A DNA stretch of 13,531 nucleotides from Saprospiraceae bacterium (GTDB lineage Bacteria > Bacteroidota > Bacteroidia > Chitinophagales > Saprospiraceae). Both the position numbers and the translations under genes were made by a program. Where the stretch lies: positions 1 to 13,531 of the forward strand of contig JAGQWW010000034.1 in NCBI GenBank assembly GCA_020436955.1, read 5' to 3'. The notes under the pieces are model-generated. The model searched no databases, was not told where the DNA came from, and worked only from the letters and a program-made list of their open reading frames with translations. Each line of letters opens with the position of its first letter. Position 1 is the first letter of the stretch. This document shows, piece by piece, positions 1 through 8,082 of the stretch.

Positions 1-1121
1 ACATTATGGAAGTCCTGAAGAATATTTGCTGCGCTATAAATCAAGGTGTCCATTATTTGTCCATCTTCCAACACAACCTGTATACCCTTTGCAAAACCAA
101 CCACCAGCGCTGCAACCACCATCTCTTCAGCTCCTTTCACGAAGGCTTTGGTCGCTTCATCGACAGATAATTTCCCCAGAAAAGCAGCGGCAAGACCCAT
201 CAAAATAAAGCCACCTCCCATTTCTGCCAACCACCATCCCATTGTCTGAACGGCATAAATTATTCCTACAAAAATTATGGCTGAAGAAAAAACTATGGCA
301 ATATGTCCTTTAGTAAGTTTTGGCGTTTCGATTTCAAAAGAACCCAGGTTGAAATCATCTCCAGCCATTAAAGATTTTGAAGGGTCCTTTTTAATTTTTG
401 CACCATATCGCAGTATATAAACCAGCGCTACAATTAAACATGAAATGTAGAAAATGACCCGAAAACCAATGTCACTTCCTAAGGGAACTTCTGCAATTCC
501 TTGCGCTATTTGTACGGTAAAAGGATTAGTGGTAGCTGCTGCAAATCCTACGTCTGCAGCGACCATCATAAGGGCCAATCCATAGATACGGTCGTAACCC
601 AGCTCTTTTGAAACGTATAAAAATACAGGTACGAGGGGTATAAATTCCTCTCCCATGCCGAGTGTGGAACCTCCTATGGAAATAACAGTCATCAAAATGA
701 CTGTAAGTAAAGGACCAGATGAGGAAAATCGGGTCACCAGGGCGTGGATAACAGCGGTTATCATGCCCGTTCGTTGCAAAATGCCGAAAACACCTCCAAT
801 GACAAAAATGAAAAAGATAATATCTGCCGTACTTTCCAATCCACGTGGAACAGCAGACAGAAACTCCAACACACTTACCGGCGTAGCTTTACCTTCTACA
901 TCTGAACCTATCAATACACCTTCAAAGGAATAATTTTTCGGAAGTTCCTTAAACGTTCCAGGAATAACCATAGTCCTCGTCAATTCTCCTACGGTGCGCT
1001 CTTCTCTTTCATAAGATCCGGATGGCAAAATGTAGGTCAATACACTACAAAACAGGATGACTCCCATGAGTAAAGGAAAAACATGTGGAATCTTGATCTT
1101 TCTAAAAAAATCGGAAATCAT
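1..1121 (-). CDS. YfcC/DcuC-family membrane carrier, C-terminus cut by window edge
   Basis: The frame is open from the ATG at 1121 to the window edge, about 373 codons with no stop, so the gene is partial; family members usually have about 450-500 residues. The protein opens with a short basic stretch (MISDFFRKIKIPH) and a first membrane helix near residues 15-33. A polar loop of roughly 60 residues follows, then repeated hydrophobic helices. Recognisable family stretches are IIFFIFVIGGVFGILQRTG (about 100-120), GGSTLGMGEEFIPLVPVF and a TTNPFTVQIAQGIAEVP segment, as in YfcC and arginine/C4-dicarboxylate carriers of the DcuC superfamily. The substrate cannot be read from sequence. It lies 57 bp downstream of the last permease gene on the same strand, so it may be read through from the exporter operon or have its own promoter; I see no convincing one. 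Confidence 0.85.
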   Translation of the reverse strand, partial: MISDFFRKIKIPHVFPLLMGVILFCSVLTYILPSGSYEREERTVGELTRTMVIPGTFKELPKNYSFEGVLIGSDVEGKATPVSVLEFLSAVPRGLESTADIIFFIFVIGGVFGILQRTGMITAVIHALVTRFSSSGPLLTVILMTVISIGGSTLGMGEEFIPLVPVFLYVSKELGYDRIYGLALMMVAADVGFAAATTNPFTVQIAQGIAEVPLGSDIGFRVIFYISCLIVALVYILRYGAKIKKDPSKSLMAGDDFNLGSFEIETPKLTKGHIAIVFSSAIIFVGIIYAVQTMGWWLAEMGGGFILMGLAAAFLGKLSVDEATKAFVKGAEEMVVAALVVGFAKGIQVVLEDGQIMDTLIYSAANILQDFHN

Positions 1122-1178
1122 AGGCTTAGGTGTAATTGGCAATGAAATCCGAAAATAGAAATTTAATTCATAAAGAAA

Positions 1179-2297
1179 TCATCCTCTTTTGCGGTAATTC
1201 CAAATAGCAATACCATTAAGGAAAATGGCAAACACTCCGGTGATGACTAAATGCCTTGTTATGTCATGTAAGGTGCTACCTTTTAACACCACCATTCGCA
1301 TGACTTCAACAAAGTAGGTTACCGGATTCAACTCTGCTATCAAACGTGCCCAGTCCGGCATACTTTCGATAGGTGTATATAAGCCGGACATCAATATGAA
1401 AATCAACATAAAGAAAAATCCAAATAACATGGCTTGTTGTTGCGTCTCTACCAGGGTTGAGATGAACAATCCGAAACCTAATATACCAAACAGGTACAAA
1501 GCGGCGAAGACATAAATCGTAACCAAACTTCCAACTGGCACAATACCATAGATGAGGTAACTAATCAAGAAACCTATTGTTAAAACGACAAATCCCAATA
1601 ACCAGAATGGGATCATTTTTCCCAAAATCAGATGGTACTTTTTAATGGGCGTTACGTTAAGTTGTTCAATGGTTCCTATCTCTTTTTCACGTACAATGTT
1701 TAAGGCAGCTAAAAAACCACCCACCATGGTCAATAATATGGTTAGGATGCCAGGCACCATGAACAATGGATAACTAACAAATGGATTGTACCAGTTGCTA
1801 TGTGTTATTTCAATCATGGGGAATGGATTAAATTTTGGCAGTTGCATCCATTCAAGCCTCACCTCCATATTGTATTGCCGAATAAGGTTGGCCAGGTAAG
1901 CATTTCCCAAATTGGCTTTTACGCCATTGATGGCGTTGACTGCTATAAATAAAGTAGACTCGTTTTCTTTAATAAGGTTCTTTTCAAAATTGGGTGGAAT
2001 TTGCAAGACTAAATCTGCTTTATCCAACTCAACGGTTTCCAATGACTTTTCATAACTATCGCTGTATTCTGTAAGCTCGAAATATTGAGACCCATCAATC
2101 TTTGCAATTAACTCTCTGGACATCGGTGAATGGTCCTGATCAACAATGGCTATCTCCACATTTTTCACCTCATAGTCTGCTGCCATTGGCAACAAAATCA
2201 GCTGCACTGCCGGCATCACAAAAATCAACCGGAGAATGGCAGGATTCCTGAAAATCTGCCTGAATTCCTTTTCCAATAAAAATCGTAGGGTCCGCAT
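1179..2297 (-). CDS. ABC-2 type permease, YbhR-like (second transmembrane subunit)
   Basis: This 372-residue protein is an inner-membrane subunit of an ABC exporter. Its layout is typical of the ABC-2 family: a cytoplasmic start (EKEFRQIFRNP), one membrane helix at about residues 20-39, a large extracytoplasmic domain to about 170, then about five helices to the C-terminus. The connecting motif NIVREKEIGTIEQLNVTP after the second helix and the NPVTYFVEVMR motif near the end are family hallmarks. Similarity of the N-terminal region and its position last in the set point to the YbhR type. It starts 10 bp after the preceding permease gene, which implies co-transcription and probable heterodimer formation with it. 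The transported compound is unknown; relatives are linked to drug and cation efflux. Confidence 0.9.
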   Translation of the reverse strand: MRTLRFLLEKEFRQIFRNPAILRLIFVMPAVQLILLPMAADYEVKNVEIAIVDQDHSPMSRELIAKIDGSQYFELTEYSDSYEKSLETVELDKADLVLQIPPNFEKNLIKENESTLFIAVNAINGVKANLGNAYLANLIRQYNMEVRLEWMQLPKFNPFPMIEITHSNWYNPFVSYPLFMVPGILTILLTMVGGFLAALNIVREKEIGTIEQLNVTPIKKYHLILGKMIPFWLLGFVVLTIGFLISYLIYGIVPVGSLVTIYVFAALYLFGILGFGLFISTLVETQQQAMLFGFFFMLIFILMSGLYTPIESMPDWARLIAELNPVTYFVEVMRMVVLKGSTLHDITRHLVITGVFAIFLNGIAIWNYRKRG

Positions 2298-2307
2298 ATT
2301 TGATTTT

Positions 2308-3414
2308 TTAAGCCAATCTTATATTAAATTTCCTCCAGCTGATAATCAGGAAAAACATAGTCATCCCAAGCAAGATTAAAGACTCTTTCCAAATGGAAAA
2401 GAAACCCAATCCTTTTATCATGACAGATTTTATAATGCTGTAATACCACTTGGATGGAACAATATTGGAAAGTGCACGCAGGGGCAATGGCATGTTTTCA
2501 ATAGGAAACATAAACCCACTCAACATGATGGTTGGTAAGAGTAATCCAATTAGTGCAATAAACATGGCTGTCATCTGAGAATCTGCCACATTTGAAATCA
2601 TTAAACCCAGCGAAAGAGCAGTCATGATAAAAAGAATACTCACCGCATACAGAAGGATAATACTACCTCGTATTGGCAAATCCAAGAGGAAAACACTTAG
2701 CAATAAAATACTGGTTAGGTTTAAAATTGAAAGCAGCAAGTAAGGAATGGATTTGGCAAAAATGAGTGTAAAAGGTTTTAATGGCGAAACCAATAATACT
2801 TCCATGTTGCCATTTTCCTTTTCCCGCACAATAGAAATCGAGGTCATCATAGCACAAATCAACATTAGCACCATAGCCATCACTCCCGGTACAAAGTTAA
2901 AGGCGCCTTTCAATTGTGGATTATAAAGCATCCGGGTCCTGGTCTCTATTTTATATGGGAGTGACTTACCTTCCAACATTTCCTGTTGATAGTCGCCAAT
3001 AATAGCGCTAGCATAGTTTACAAGGGTGTTGGCAAGGTTTGGGTCCGAAGCATCTGTTATTAGCTGGATAGTTGCTTTATTCGACTGGAATAGCTGTTGC
3101 TCAAAATTGGCCGGAAAAACCAGTATCATATCGGCTTTACCTGCTTTAAATGTAGGTTCCATTTCAGCGCCTTCAGCTATAGAACCGGTAAAATCAAAAT
3201 AATCGCTGGCGATCATCTTATCAGCAATAGCCTTGGTAGTCTCACTTTTGTCACTATCGAGGATGACGAGTTGAGAATTTTTCACCTCATTGGTAAGTGC
3301 AAATCCAAATAGCAGGATCTGAACGATGGGGATACCCAGGAGGATAAACAACGTTCTTCGATCACGAAAAATGTGTTTAAACTCCTTTTGTACGAATATG
3401 ATAAATTGGTTCAT
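2308..3414 (-). CDS. ABC-2 type permease, YbhS-like (first transmembrane subunit)
   Basis: This 368-residue protein has the same architecture as the following gene product: a short cytoplasmic lead (QKEFKHIFRDRRT), a helix at about 21-39, an extracytoplasmic domain of about 130 residues, and five C-terminal helices. Diagnostic stretches are SISIVREKENGNMEVLLVSP, the amphipathic coupling region after the second helix, and LSGFMFPIENMP, which resembles the corresponding segment of E. coli YbhS. The gene starts 11 bp after the stop of the second ATPase gene and ends 10 bp before the second permease gene. The two permeases are clearly related but diverged, so the membrane part is most simply a heterodimer. 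The start at 3414 is the only one that preserves the conserved N-terminal segment. Confidence 0.9.
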   Translation of the reverse strand: MNQFIIFVQKEFKHIFRDRRTLFILLGIPIVQILLFGFALTNEVKNSQLVILDSDKSETTKAIADKMIASDYFDFTGSIAEGAEMEPTFKAGKADMILVFPANFEQQLFQSNKATIQLITDASDPNLANTLVNYASAIIGDYQQEMLEGKSLPYKIETRTRMLYNPQLKGAFNFVPGVMAMVLMLICAMMTSISIVREKENGNMEVLLVSPLKPFTLIFAKSIPYLLLSILNLTSILLLSVFLLDLPIRGSIILLYAVSILFIMTALSLGLMISNVADSQMTAMFIALIGLLLPTIMLSGFMFPIENMPLPLRALSNIVPSKWYYSIIKSVMIKGLGFFSIWKESLILLGMTMFFLIISWRKFNIRLA

Positions 3415-3425
3415 GCCGGTTTAAT

Positions 3426-4172
3426 TTATCCGTCTGCCCGGGTTGCTTTACGGGCTAATTTTAAAAAGACTTCATCCATATCAACCGCATCGAGTTGTAC
3501 CTTCAACTGTGCGGGTGTGTCCAATGCATCTATTCTTCCATCAACCATGATGGATACCCTATCACAGTATTCAGCTTCATCCATGTAGTGGGTTGTAACA
3601 AAAATGGTGATCCCCTCCTCCGCAGATTGGTATATCAATTCCCAAAACTTCCTTCTGGTTATCGGGTCAACACCACCTGTAGGTTCATCTAGAAATACTA
3701 TTTGTGGCCGGTGTAGTACAGCTACAGAAAAAGCCAGCTTTTGCTTCCAACCCAATGGAAGGGAGGCAACCAGCGTTTTCCGCTCATTTTCAAGTTCAAG
3801 GTTTTTTAAAATGGCCTCAGTCCTGGTTTCCAGCAATTCATCAGACAAACCATAAATCCCGCCGTAAAACCTGATATTTTCTCCTACTGTCAAATCTTCA
3901 TACAGGGAAAATTTCTGACTCATATAGCCAATCTCCTGTTTAATTTTTTCTGTATCACGGTAAATGTCAAAACCGGCAATGGTCGCTTCTCCGGCTGTTG
4001 GGTAGGATAATCCTGTCAGCATGCGCATGGCTGTTGTTTTGCCGGCACCATTTGCACCCAGGAAACCAAATATTTCACCTTTTTTTACTTCAAATGAAAT
4101 TCCATCGACAGCCGTGAATGCTCCGAATTGCTTGGTGAGATTTTTCACTTTTATGACGGTATTTTCTTCCAT
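3426..4172 (-). CDS. ABC exporter ATPase, equivalent to the C-terminal half of YbhF
   Basis: This is a 248-residue ATP-binding subunit. Walker A is GANGAGKT (39-46), the Q-loop Gln is Q86 in YMSQKF, Walker B is IVFLDEP with catalytic Glu163, and the switch His is H195 in TTHYMDEAE. The signature is not LSGGQ but LPLGWKQ (138-144), a degenerate form known from the second nucleotide-binding domain of YbhF/RbbA-type proteins. It therefore probably pairs with the ATPase encoded just upstream (gap 6 bp) rather than forming a homodimer. The permease gene follows after 11 bp. The protein is cytoplasmic, bound to the inner-membrane permeases. The assignment as an exporter ATPase is secure; the pairing is inference from motifs and gene order. 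Confidence 0.92.
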   Translation of the reverse strand: MEENTVIKVKNLTKQFGAFTAVDGISFEVKKGEIFGFLGANGAGKTTAMRMLTGLSYPTAGEATIAGFDIYRDTEKIKQEIGYMSQKFSLYEDLTVGENIRFYGGIYGLSDELLETRTEAILKNLELENERKTLVASLPLGWKQKLAFSVAVLHRPQIVFLDEPTGGVDPITRRKFWELIYQSAEEGITIFVTTHYMDEAEYCDRVSIMVDGRIDALDTPAQLKVQLDAVDMDEVFLKLARKATRADG

Positions 4173-4178
4173 GATTTT

Positions 4179-5123
4179 TTAAGATTCGTGAAGCATTAGG
4201 TCCATGAAAGTATCTTCAATTCCTGGTTTGATTCTCTCCACACTTAAGCCTTCATGTTCTTTTGAAAGTAAGTAAGCATGAATGGCCTTGGCATCGGTTT
4301 TTTCATTTTTTAAAACCAAATGATGACTTTCGCCAAAAGCAAAACAACTGTGAGTAAATGGATATGAGCGTAAATCTTTAAGCGCTTCAAACATGTTTGC
4401 TGTTTTGATGGCCCAAATTGGTTTGGAAAATTGCTGCACCACTCCATCCGGAGTATCCATGCTTAGTATTTTTCCTTCCTGCATTAAGGCTACTCTGTCG
4501 CATTGTGCTGCCTCATCCATGTAGGGCGTTGACACCAAAATGGTTAAGCCACTCTCCCTCAGTTTTTTCAACATTTCCCAAAATTCCTTTCGACTCACGG
4601 CATCAACTCCTGTGGTAGGTTCGTCTAAAACCAACAGTTTGGGACGGTGGATTAATGCGCAGGATAAACCCAGCTTTTGTTTCATACCACCTGACAGTTT
4701 TCCCGCTCTTCTTTTTTTGAAAGGTGCAATTTGCTCGTAGATGTCCTTGATTAGATCGTAATTTTTTTCAACCGAAGTTTTAAAAATTGAAGCAAATAAA
4801 TTCAGGTTTTCTCCAACTGTTAAGTCCTGATACAAAGCAAATTTTCCGGGCATGTAGCCTATGCTTTCCCTAATCTTTGCAAAGTCATTTACAATATCCA
4901 AACCTTCCACTTGTGCCGTTCCTTCATCTGGAAGTAACAAAGTGGTTAGAATTCTAAACAAACTTGTTTTACCAGCTCCATCAGGTCCTAAAAACCCAAA
5001 TATTTCCCCTTTTTCAATCGCAAAACTGAGATTGTCCAGGGCCAAAACCGGGGGCTTTCCCTTTTCTTCCTGCTGGTATCTTTTAACCAGATTCTGAGCG
5101 CTGACGGAATATTGCGTTGCCAT
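4179..5123 (-). CDS. ABC exporter ATPase, equivalent to the N-terminal half of YbhF
   Basis: This is a 314-residue ATP-binding subunit. Walker A is GPDGAGKTS (46-54), the signature is a canonical LSGGMKQ (143-149), and Walker B is LLVLDEP with Glu168. The Q-loop reads YMPGKF, so Gly93 replaces the usual Gln, and the switch region reads STPYMDEA, so Pro200 replaces the usual His. The GPDGAGKT Walker A is typical of the first domain of YbhF. About 80 residues after the ATPase core form a C-terminal extension of unknown role. The start codon overlaps the stop of the adaptor gene by one base (TAATG), which suggests translational coupling, and the second ATPase gene follows after 6 bp. Its missing Q-loop and switch residues suggest that its own ATP site hydrolyses poorly. 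Confidence 0.92.
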   Translation of the reverse strand: MATQYSVSAQNLVKRYQQEEKGKPPVLALDNLSFAIEKGEIFGFLGPDGAGKTSLFRILTTLLLPDEGTAQVEGLDIVNDFAKIRESIGYMPGKFALYQDLTVGENLNLFASIFKTSVEKNYDLIKDIYEQIAPFKKRRAGKLSGGMKQKLGLSCALIHRPKLLVLDEPTTGVDAVSRKEFWEMLKKLRESGLTILVSTPYMDEAAQCDRVALMQEGKILSMDTPDGVVQQFSKPIWAIKTANMFEALKDLRSYPFTHSCFAFGESHHLVLKNEKTDAKAIHAYLLSKEHEGLSVERIKPGIEDTFMDLMLHES

Positions 5124-6124
5124 TATTCTTCCGATTTTGAAAGAGCCAATTCACCGTACATGCCCAATTTTAAATAGCCATCATTTGGCACTTCCACCTT
5201 GATTGCATACACCAAATTGGATCTTTCGTCTTTGGTGATTACCGTTTTGGGGGTGAATTCTGCCTCGTCCGCAATCCATGATATTTTACCGGGATAGGAT
5301 TTAAAGGCACCACTTCCATTATCAACCATTACCTCAACTGCCTGTCCCAATTTAATAACCGGCAATTGGTCTCCGGATATGTAAGCCCTGAAATCCAACG
5401 TGTCAAGGTTTGCAATTTTATACAGTGGTTTCCCCATTACCGCCAACTCACCTTGTTCTGCATATTTCACCAAAAGGGTCCCACTCACTGGATTGATTAC
5501 CATGGTTTTACTGAGCTGATCATTCAATAAATCAAGTCGTTTTTGTAGCGGTAATTTTTCACTCAGGATGCCATTGTTTTGGATGGAAACCATCTCTTGT
5601 TGGGAGGCAATCTGCTGTTGCAAAACTTTGATTTGCTTTTCAGCTCCTATATATTGTTCTCGTACAACCTTTAATTGTGCATTTAGGTCATCAAGGCTTT
5701 TCCCGGTCGCAGCATCAGCAGCAACCAGCTTTTGAAACCTGGCTTGCTCTCCTTCTAAATTGGCAATTTGCTGGTCATAAACCTTCAGCTGTTGTTCCTG
5801 CGCCACTATTTGCGCTTTTAAAATATCAACCTGTGGTTTTGCCTGAGCTGTTTTGGCGCCCACCGCTTCCATGCTTGCTTCAATCTGCTCTTTTTGAAGA
5901 CGATAATCAGAGGAGTCAATAAAAACCGCTACCGCTCCCTTTTTAATCTTATCACCTTCTTCATACCCAAAATTCACAATGCTGCCATTGGCCTGGGATG
6001 AAACAATTACTTCTTTGGCCTCAAAAGAACCACTGGCATCGTAATGTAGCGCTGTATCCGTGCAGGCACCGAAAAAAAGTCCGGCAACAACAGCAATTCC
6101 TGATAATTTAATATTGGTATTCAT
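5123..6124 (-). CDS. HlyD/YbhG-like periplasmic adaptor (membrane fusion) lipoprotein
   Basis: This 333-residue protein bridges the inner-membrane ABC exporter and the outer-membrane channel. The N-terminus is a lipoprotein signal: a hydrophobic stretch at about 9-20 ending in FFGAC, with Cys21 as the likely lipidated residue. A first half-lipoyl segment lies at about 40-70 (NGSIVNFGYEEGDKIKKG). A long Gln/Glu-rich coiled-coil hairpin spans about 75-205 and contains AADAATGKSLDDLNAQLK, followed by the second half-lipoyl segment (INPVSGTLLVKYAEQGE) and a beta-barrel domain to the end (TPKTVITKDERSNLVYAIKV). The gene begins 18 bp after tolC and overlaps the ATPase gene by 1 bp. E. coli YbhG is the closest named counterpart I can suggest; the lipid anchor instead of a transmembrane helix fits its adaptor role. 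Confidence 0.9.
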   Translation of the reverse strand: MNTNIKLSGIAVVAGLFFGACTDTALHYDASGSFEAKEVIVSSQANGSIVNFGYEEGDKIKKGAVAVFIDSSDYRLQKEQIEASMEAVGAKTAQAKPQVDILKAQIVAQEQQLKVYDQQIANLEGEQARFQKLVAADAATGKSLDDLNAQLKVVREQYIGAEKQIKVLQQQIASQQEMVSIQNNGILSEKLPLQKRLDLLNDQLSKTMVINPVSGTLLVKYAEQGELAVMGKPLYKIANLDTLDFRAYISGDQLPVIKLGQAVEVMVDNGSGAFKSYPGKISWIADEAEFTPKTVITKDERSNLVYAIKVEVPNDGYLKLGMYGELALSKSEE

Positions 6125-6142
6125 TGATAAATATTTGTGGAT

Positions 6143-7399
6143 TTATGGGTAAAATCTAAGTTGATAAACTGTTTGAAGAACCTGTACCTGGTGAATATCT
6201 CTATCGAGCATCGCTTTACTCCAGGCATTCACGTCACTTATGTATTCTGCTGTTGTAAGTGTCCCATTTTCCAATTGTGTGCCTGCTCGCATTTTAATCT
6301 TTTCACGTAGGGTAATTATGGCTTCATCTGTTTGCAAAGCATCTTGATAATCCTGTAATTCCTTGTTCAAGTTTACCTTTTGGGTTTGGTTGAAACTGTT
6401 GTAGGCTTCCTTGTCTTTGTCTATTTGAAGCTGTTGTAAGCTTAGTATTTCCCTGTCCTTTTTATTGGTGTAAAAAGAACTGATATCCCAGCCCAATCTT
6501 AGTCCTGCCTGGAACATAAAGGCAGGATTTTCATCAAGGAAATTAAATCCTGGCTGACCATATCCTCCCAAAGCAAAAGCCTGCAATTGTGGGACACCCT
6601 TGGCATTTATAAGGGACAACTGGCCATCTAAAATTTGCTTTTGAGCATCAAAAAGAGCCAATTCTGCCCTAGCTTCCGTTTGAGGGTTTTCTTTGGGTAG
6701 TTGAAGAGAAACTTCTGCATCGAAAGCCAATCCCGTCAAAGTGGAAAGATTTTCCAACAAGGAAAGCCTGGCTTTTTCAGTTTGTTGAATGGTCAACTGA
6801 AGCTGCAATAATTCGGCGTCCAGCCTATCAACTGATGCACCTGTCACCAAGCCATTTTCCTTCATGTTTTTAAGCCGTTGGAGCTGGCTGGTCAGATCGT
6901 CTTCTACCAAATGGAGGGAATTAAGCTTTTGGTCTATCAGCAAACCATTGAAATAAAGGTTTTGAATATTATCCTTTATATCCTGTTGCTGCATCAGGTT
7001 TTGTTGTATTGTTGCTGCAGTGGAAGCTTTATTCACAGTTTTTTGGCGACTCGTCATTCCGCCATCAAAAAGGATTTGGTTGAGTTCACCAGCCACCCTG
7101 TATTGGGTCTTGGGTATCTGTGGAACTTCAAAACCTGGAATAGGTGCATCTATATTAAGTTGTGTCACCTTATTTTGCCAGGTAAGTTGCCCAGAAATCT
7201 TGAGTTTTGGCCACCAATTTTGATTTGCCTTTTCAACCTGGGCGGTTCCCAATTGCTGAATGACTCCGCTTTTTTGAAAAGAAGGGTGATTATTGGAAAC
7301 AGCTTCCAGACATTCCTCCAGACTTATGGTTTTGGACTGACTTTGTAGTCCCAACCAGCTTACCCAAAAGAATACTAGTAAAAAAATCCTCTTATCCAT
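6143..7399 (-). CDS. TolC-family outer-membrane efflux channel
   Basis: This 418-residue protein has a cleavable signal peptide (about residues 1-20, ending near GLQSQS) and then ISLEECLEAVSNNHPSFQKS, the classic start of an outer-membrane efflux protein repeat. The body is two internally repeated units rich in Gln, Leu and Asn that form the helical barrel, with beta segments such as the GYGQPGFNFLDENPAFMFQAGLRLGWDI region near the middle of the second repeat. The C-terminal part contains TLTTAEYISDVNAW, typical of the last long helices. The gene is the first structural gene after tetR, 38 bp downstream, with a palindromic operator ending 4 bp before its ATG. The exporter thus brings its own outer-membrane channel, unlike the E. 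coli ybh operon, which must use a TolC encoded elsewhere. Confidence 0.92.
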   Translation of the reverse strand: MDKRIFLLVFFWVSWLGLQSQSKTISLEECLEAVSNNHPSFQKSGVIQQLGTAQVEKANQNWWPKLKISGQLTWQNKVTQLNIDAPIPGFEVPQIPKTQYRVAGELNQILFDGGMTSRQKTVNKASTAATIQQNLMQQQDIKDNIQNLYFNGLLIDQKLNSLHLVEDDLTSQLQRLKNMKENGLVTGASVDRLDAELLQLQLTIQQTEKARLSLLENLSTLTGLAFDAEVSLQLPKENPQTEARAELALFDAQKQILDGQLSLINAKGVPQLQAFALGGYGQPGFNFLDENPAFMFQAGLRLGWDISSFYTNKKDREILSLQQLQIDKDKEAYNSFNQTQKVNLNKELQDYQDALQTDEAIITLREKIKMRAGTQLENGTLTTAEYISDVNAWSKAMLDRDIHQVQVLQTVYQLRFYP

Positions 7400-7403
7400 T
7401 TGA

Positions 7404-7421
7404 TTTAACTATTTGGTTAAA
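7404..7421. promoter_or_regulatory. Probable TetR operator in front of the exporter genes
   Basis: The 18-bp dyad TTTAACTATTTGGTTAAA has perfect 6-bp outer arms (TTTAAC/GTTAAA). It is nearly identical (16 of 18 positions) to the palindrome in front of tetR at 8061-8078. It lies in the 38-bp gap between tetR and the tolC-like gene, ending 4 bp before the tolC ATG. That position would let a bound repressor block transcription or early elongation into the exporter genes. Binding by the neighbouring TetR protein is inferred from the repetition of the site. Confidence 0.7.
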
Positions 7422-7437
7422 CACTGTATAAAAAATT

Positions 7438-8049
7438 TTATGCTTTGATGGCACGTATTACAAATTCGGCTACTTCTACTTTTCGTCTCTCAACGAATTC
7501 TCTAAACGCTTGTTCATCCTTCGATAAAACATGCTGAAGAATAGGTTTTCCAACAAACGGAAAAACACACATGGAAATAATATTTGTCAGCAACATATCA
7601 GGTGCACATGGTATAATTTCGCCTTTTGCCAGGGCCTTTTGATAAGCATCTACCATCTTTTCAAAAGGCAACCTTTTACCTCCTGCTTTTTCCAACAATC
7701 CAATCATCCTGGATGGGTCTCTATTTATCTCATGTGCCAGGAACGGCGCTATAAATGAGTTCTCTCCGATAGTTTGAATATAAACAAAAACGAATTTTCT
7801 AATTATCATAAAAAAATCATCCGTCGAGTTAAAGACCTCATGCAACTGTGGAATGATTTTAAAAAAGGATTCCTGGAAAATGATTTCAAACAATTTTTCC
7901 TTGTTCCTAAAATAATAATGTAACAAGGCTTTATTTATTCCTGCCCTATCTGCTATATCCTGCATCCTGGCTCCTGCCATTCCATGAGCCAGAAACTCAA
8001 CTTTAGCTGCAGCAATAATTTTTTCCTCTGTGCTAATCTCTTTTTCCAT
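7438..8049 (-). CDS. TetR/AcrR-family repressor, CecR-like by context
   Basis: This 203-residue protein has an N-terminal TetR DNA-binding domain. Helix 1 starts with EEKIIAAAKVEFLAHG (about 9-23), and the helix-turn-helix spans about 28-47 (RMQDIADRAGINKALLHYYF), followed by the conserved NKEKLFEIIF. The C-terminal ligand-binding domain (about 60-203) is poorly conserved, as usual for the family. The gene heads the exporter operon and is divergent from an OmpA-family gene. Palindromes at 8061-8078 and 7404-7421 are likely its binding sites, so it probably represses itself and the exporter until a ligand (a substrate of the pump) releases it. In E. coli the equivalent position next to ybhGFSR is held by CecR (YbiH). 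Calling it CecR-like rests on context, not on residue-level identity. Confidence 0.9.
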   Translation of the reverse strand: MEKEISTEEKIIAAAKVEFLAHGMAGARMQDIADRAGINKALLHYYFRNKEKLFEIIFQESFFKIIPQLHEVFNSTDDFFMIIRKFVFVYIQTIGENSFIAPFLAHEINRDPSRMIGLLEKAGGKRLPFEKMVDAYQKALAKGEIIPCAPDMLLTNIISMCVFPFVGKPILQHVLSKDEQAFREFVERRKVEVAEFVIRAIKA

Positions 8050-8060
8050 TCACTAATTAG

Positions 8061-8078
8061 TTTAACCATTTGGTTAAG
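8061..8078. promoter_or_regulatory. Probable TetR operator in front of tetR
   Basis: The site TTTAACCATTTGGTTAAG contains a perfect palindrome, TTAACCA-TT-TGGTTAA (8062-8077). It lies 11 bp upstream of the tetR start and just downstream of a possible -7 element, so a bound dimer would sit near the transcription start and autoregulate tetR. The same motif is repeated before the tolC-like gene. Its length and symmetry suit a TetR-family dimer. Confidence 0.72.
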
Positions 8079-8082
8079 ACTG

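Noticed and set aside
26..933. Plus-strand open frames of 60-92 codons near the left edge
   Set aside because: They lie antisense to the carrier gene, whose minus-strand frame is continuous and gives a recognisable membrane protein.
6878..7348. 156-codon plus-strand frame
   Set aside because: It is antisense to the tolC-like gene, and its translation shows no family motif; the opposite frame has a signal peptide and conserved efflux-protein motifs.
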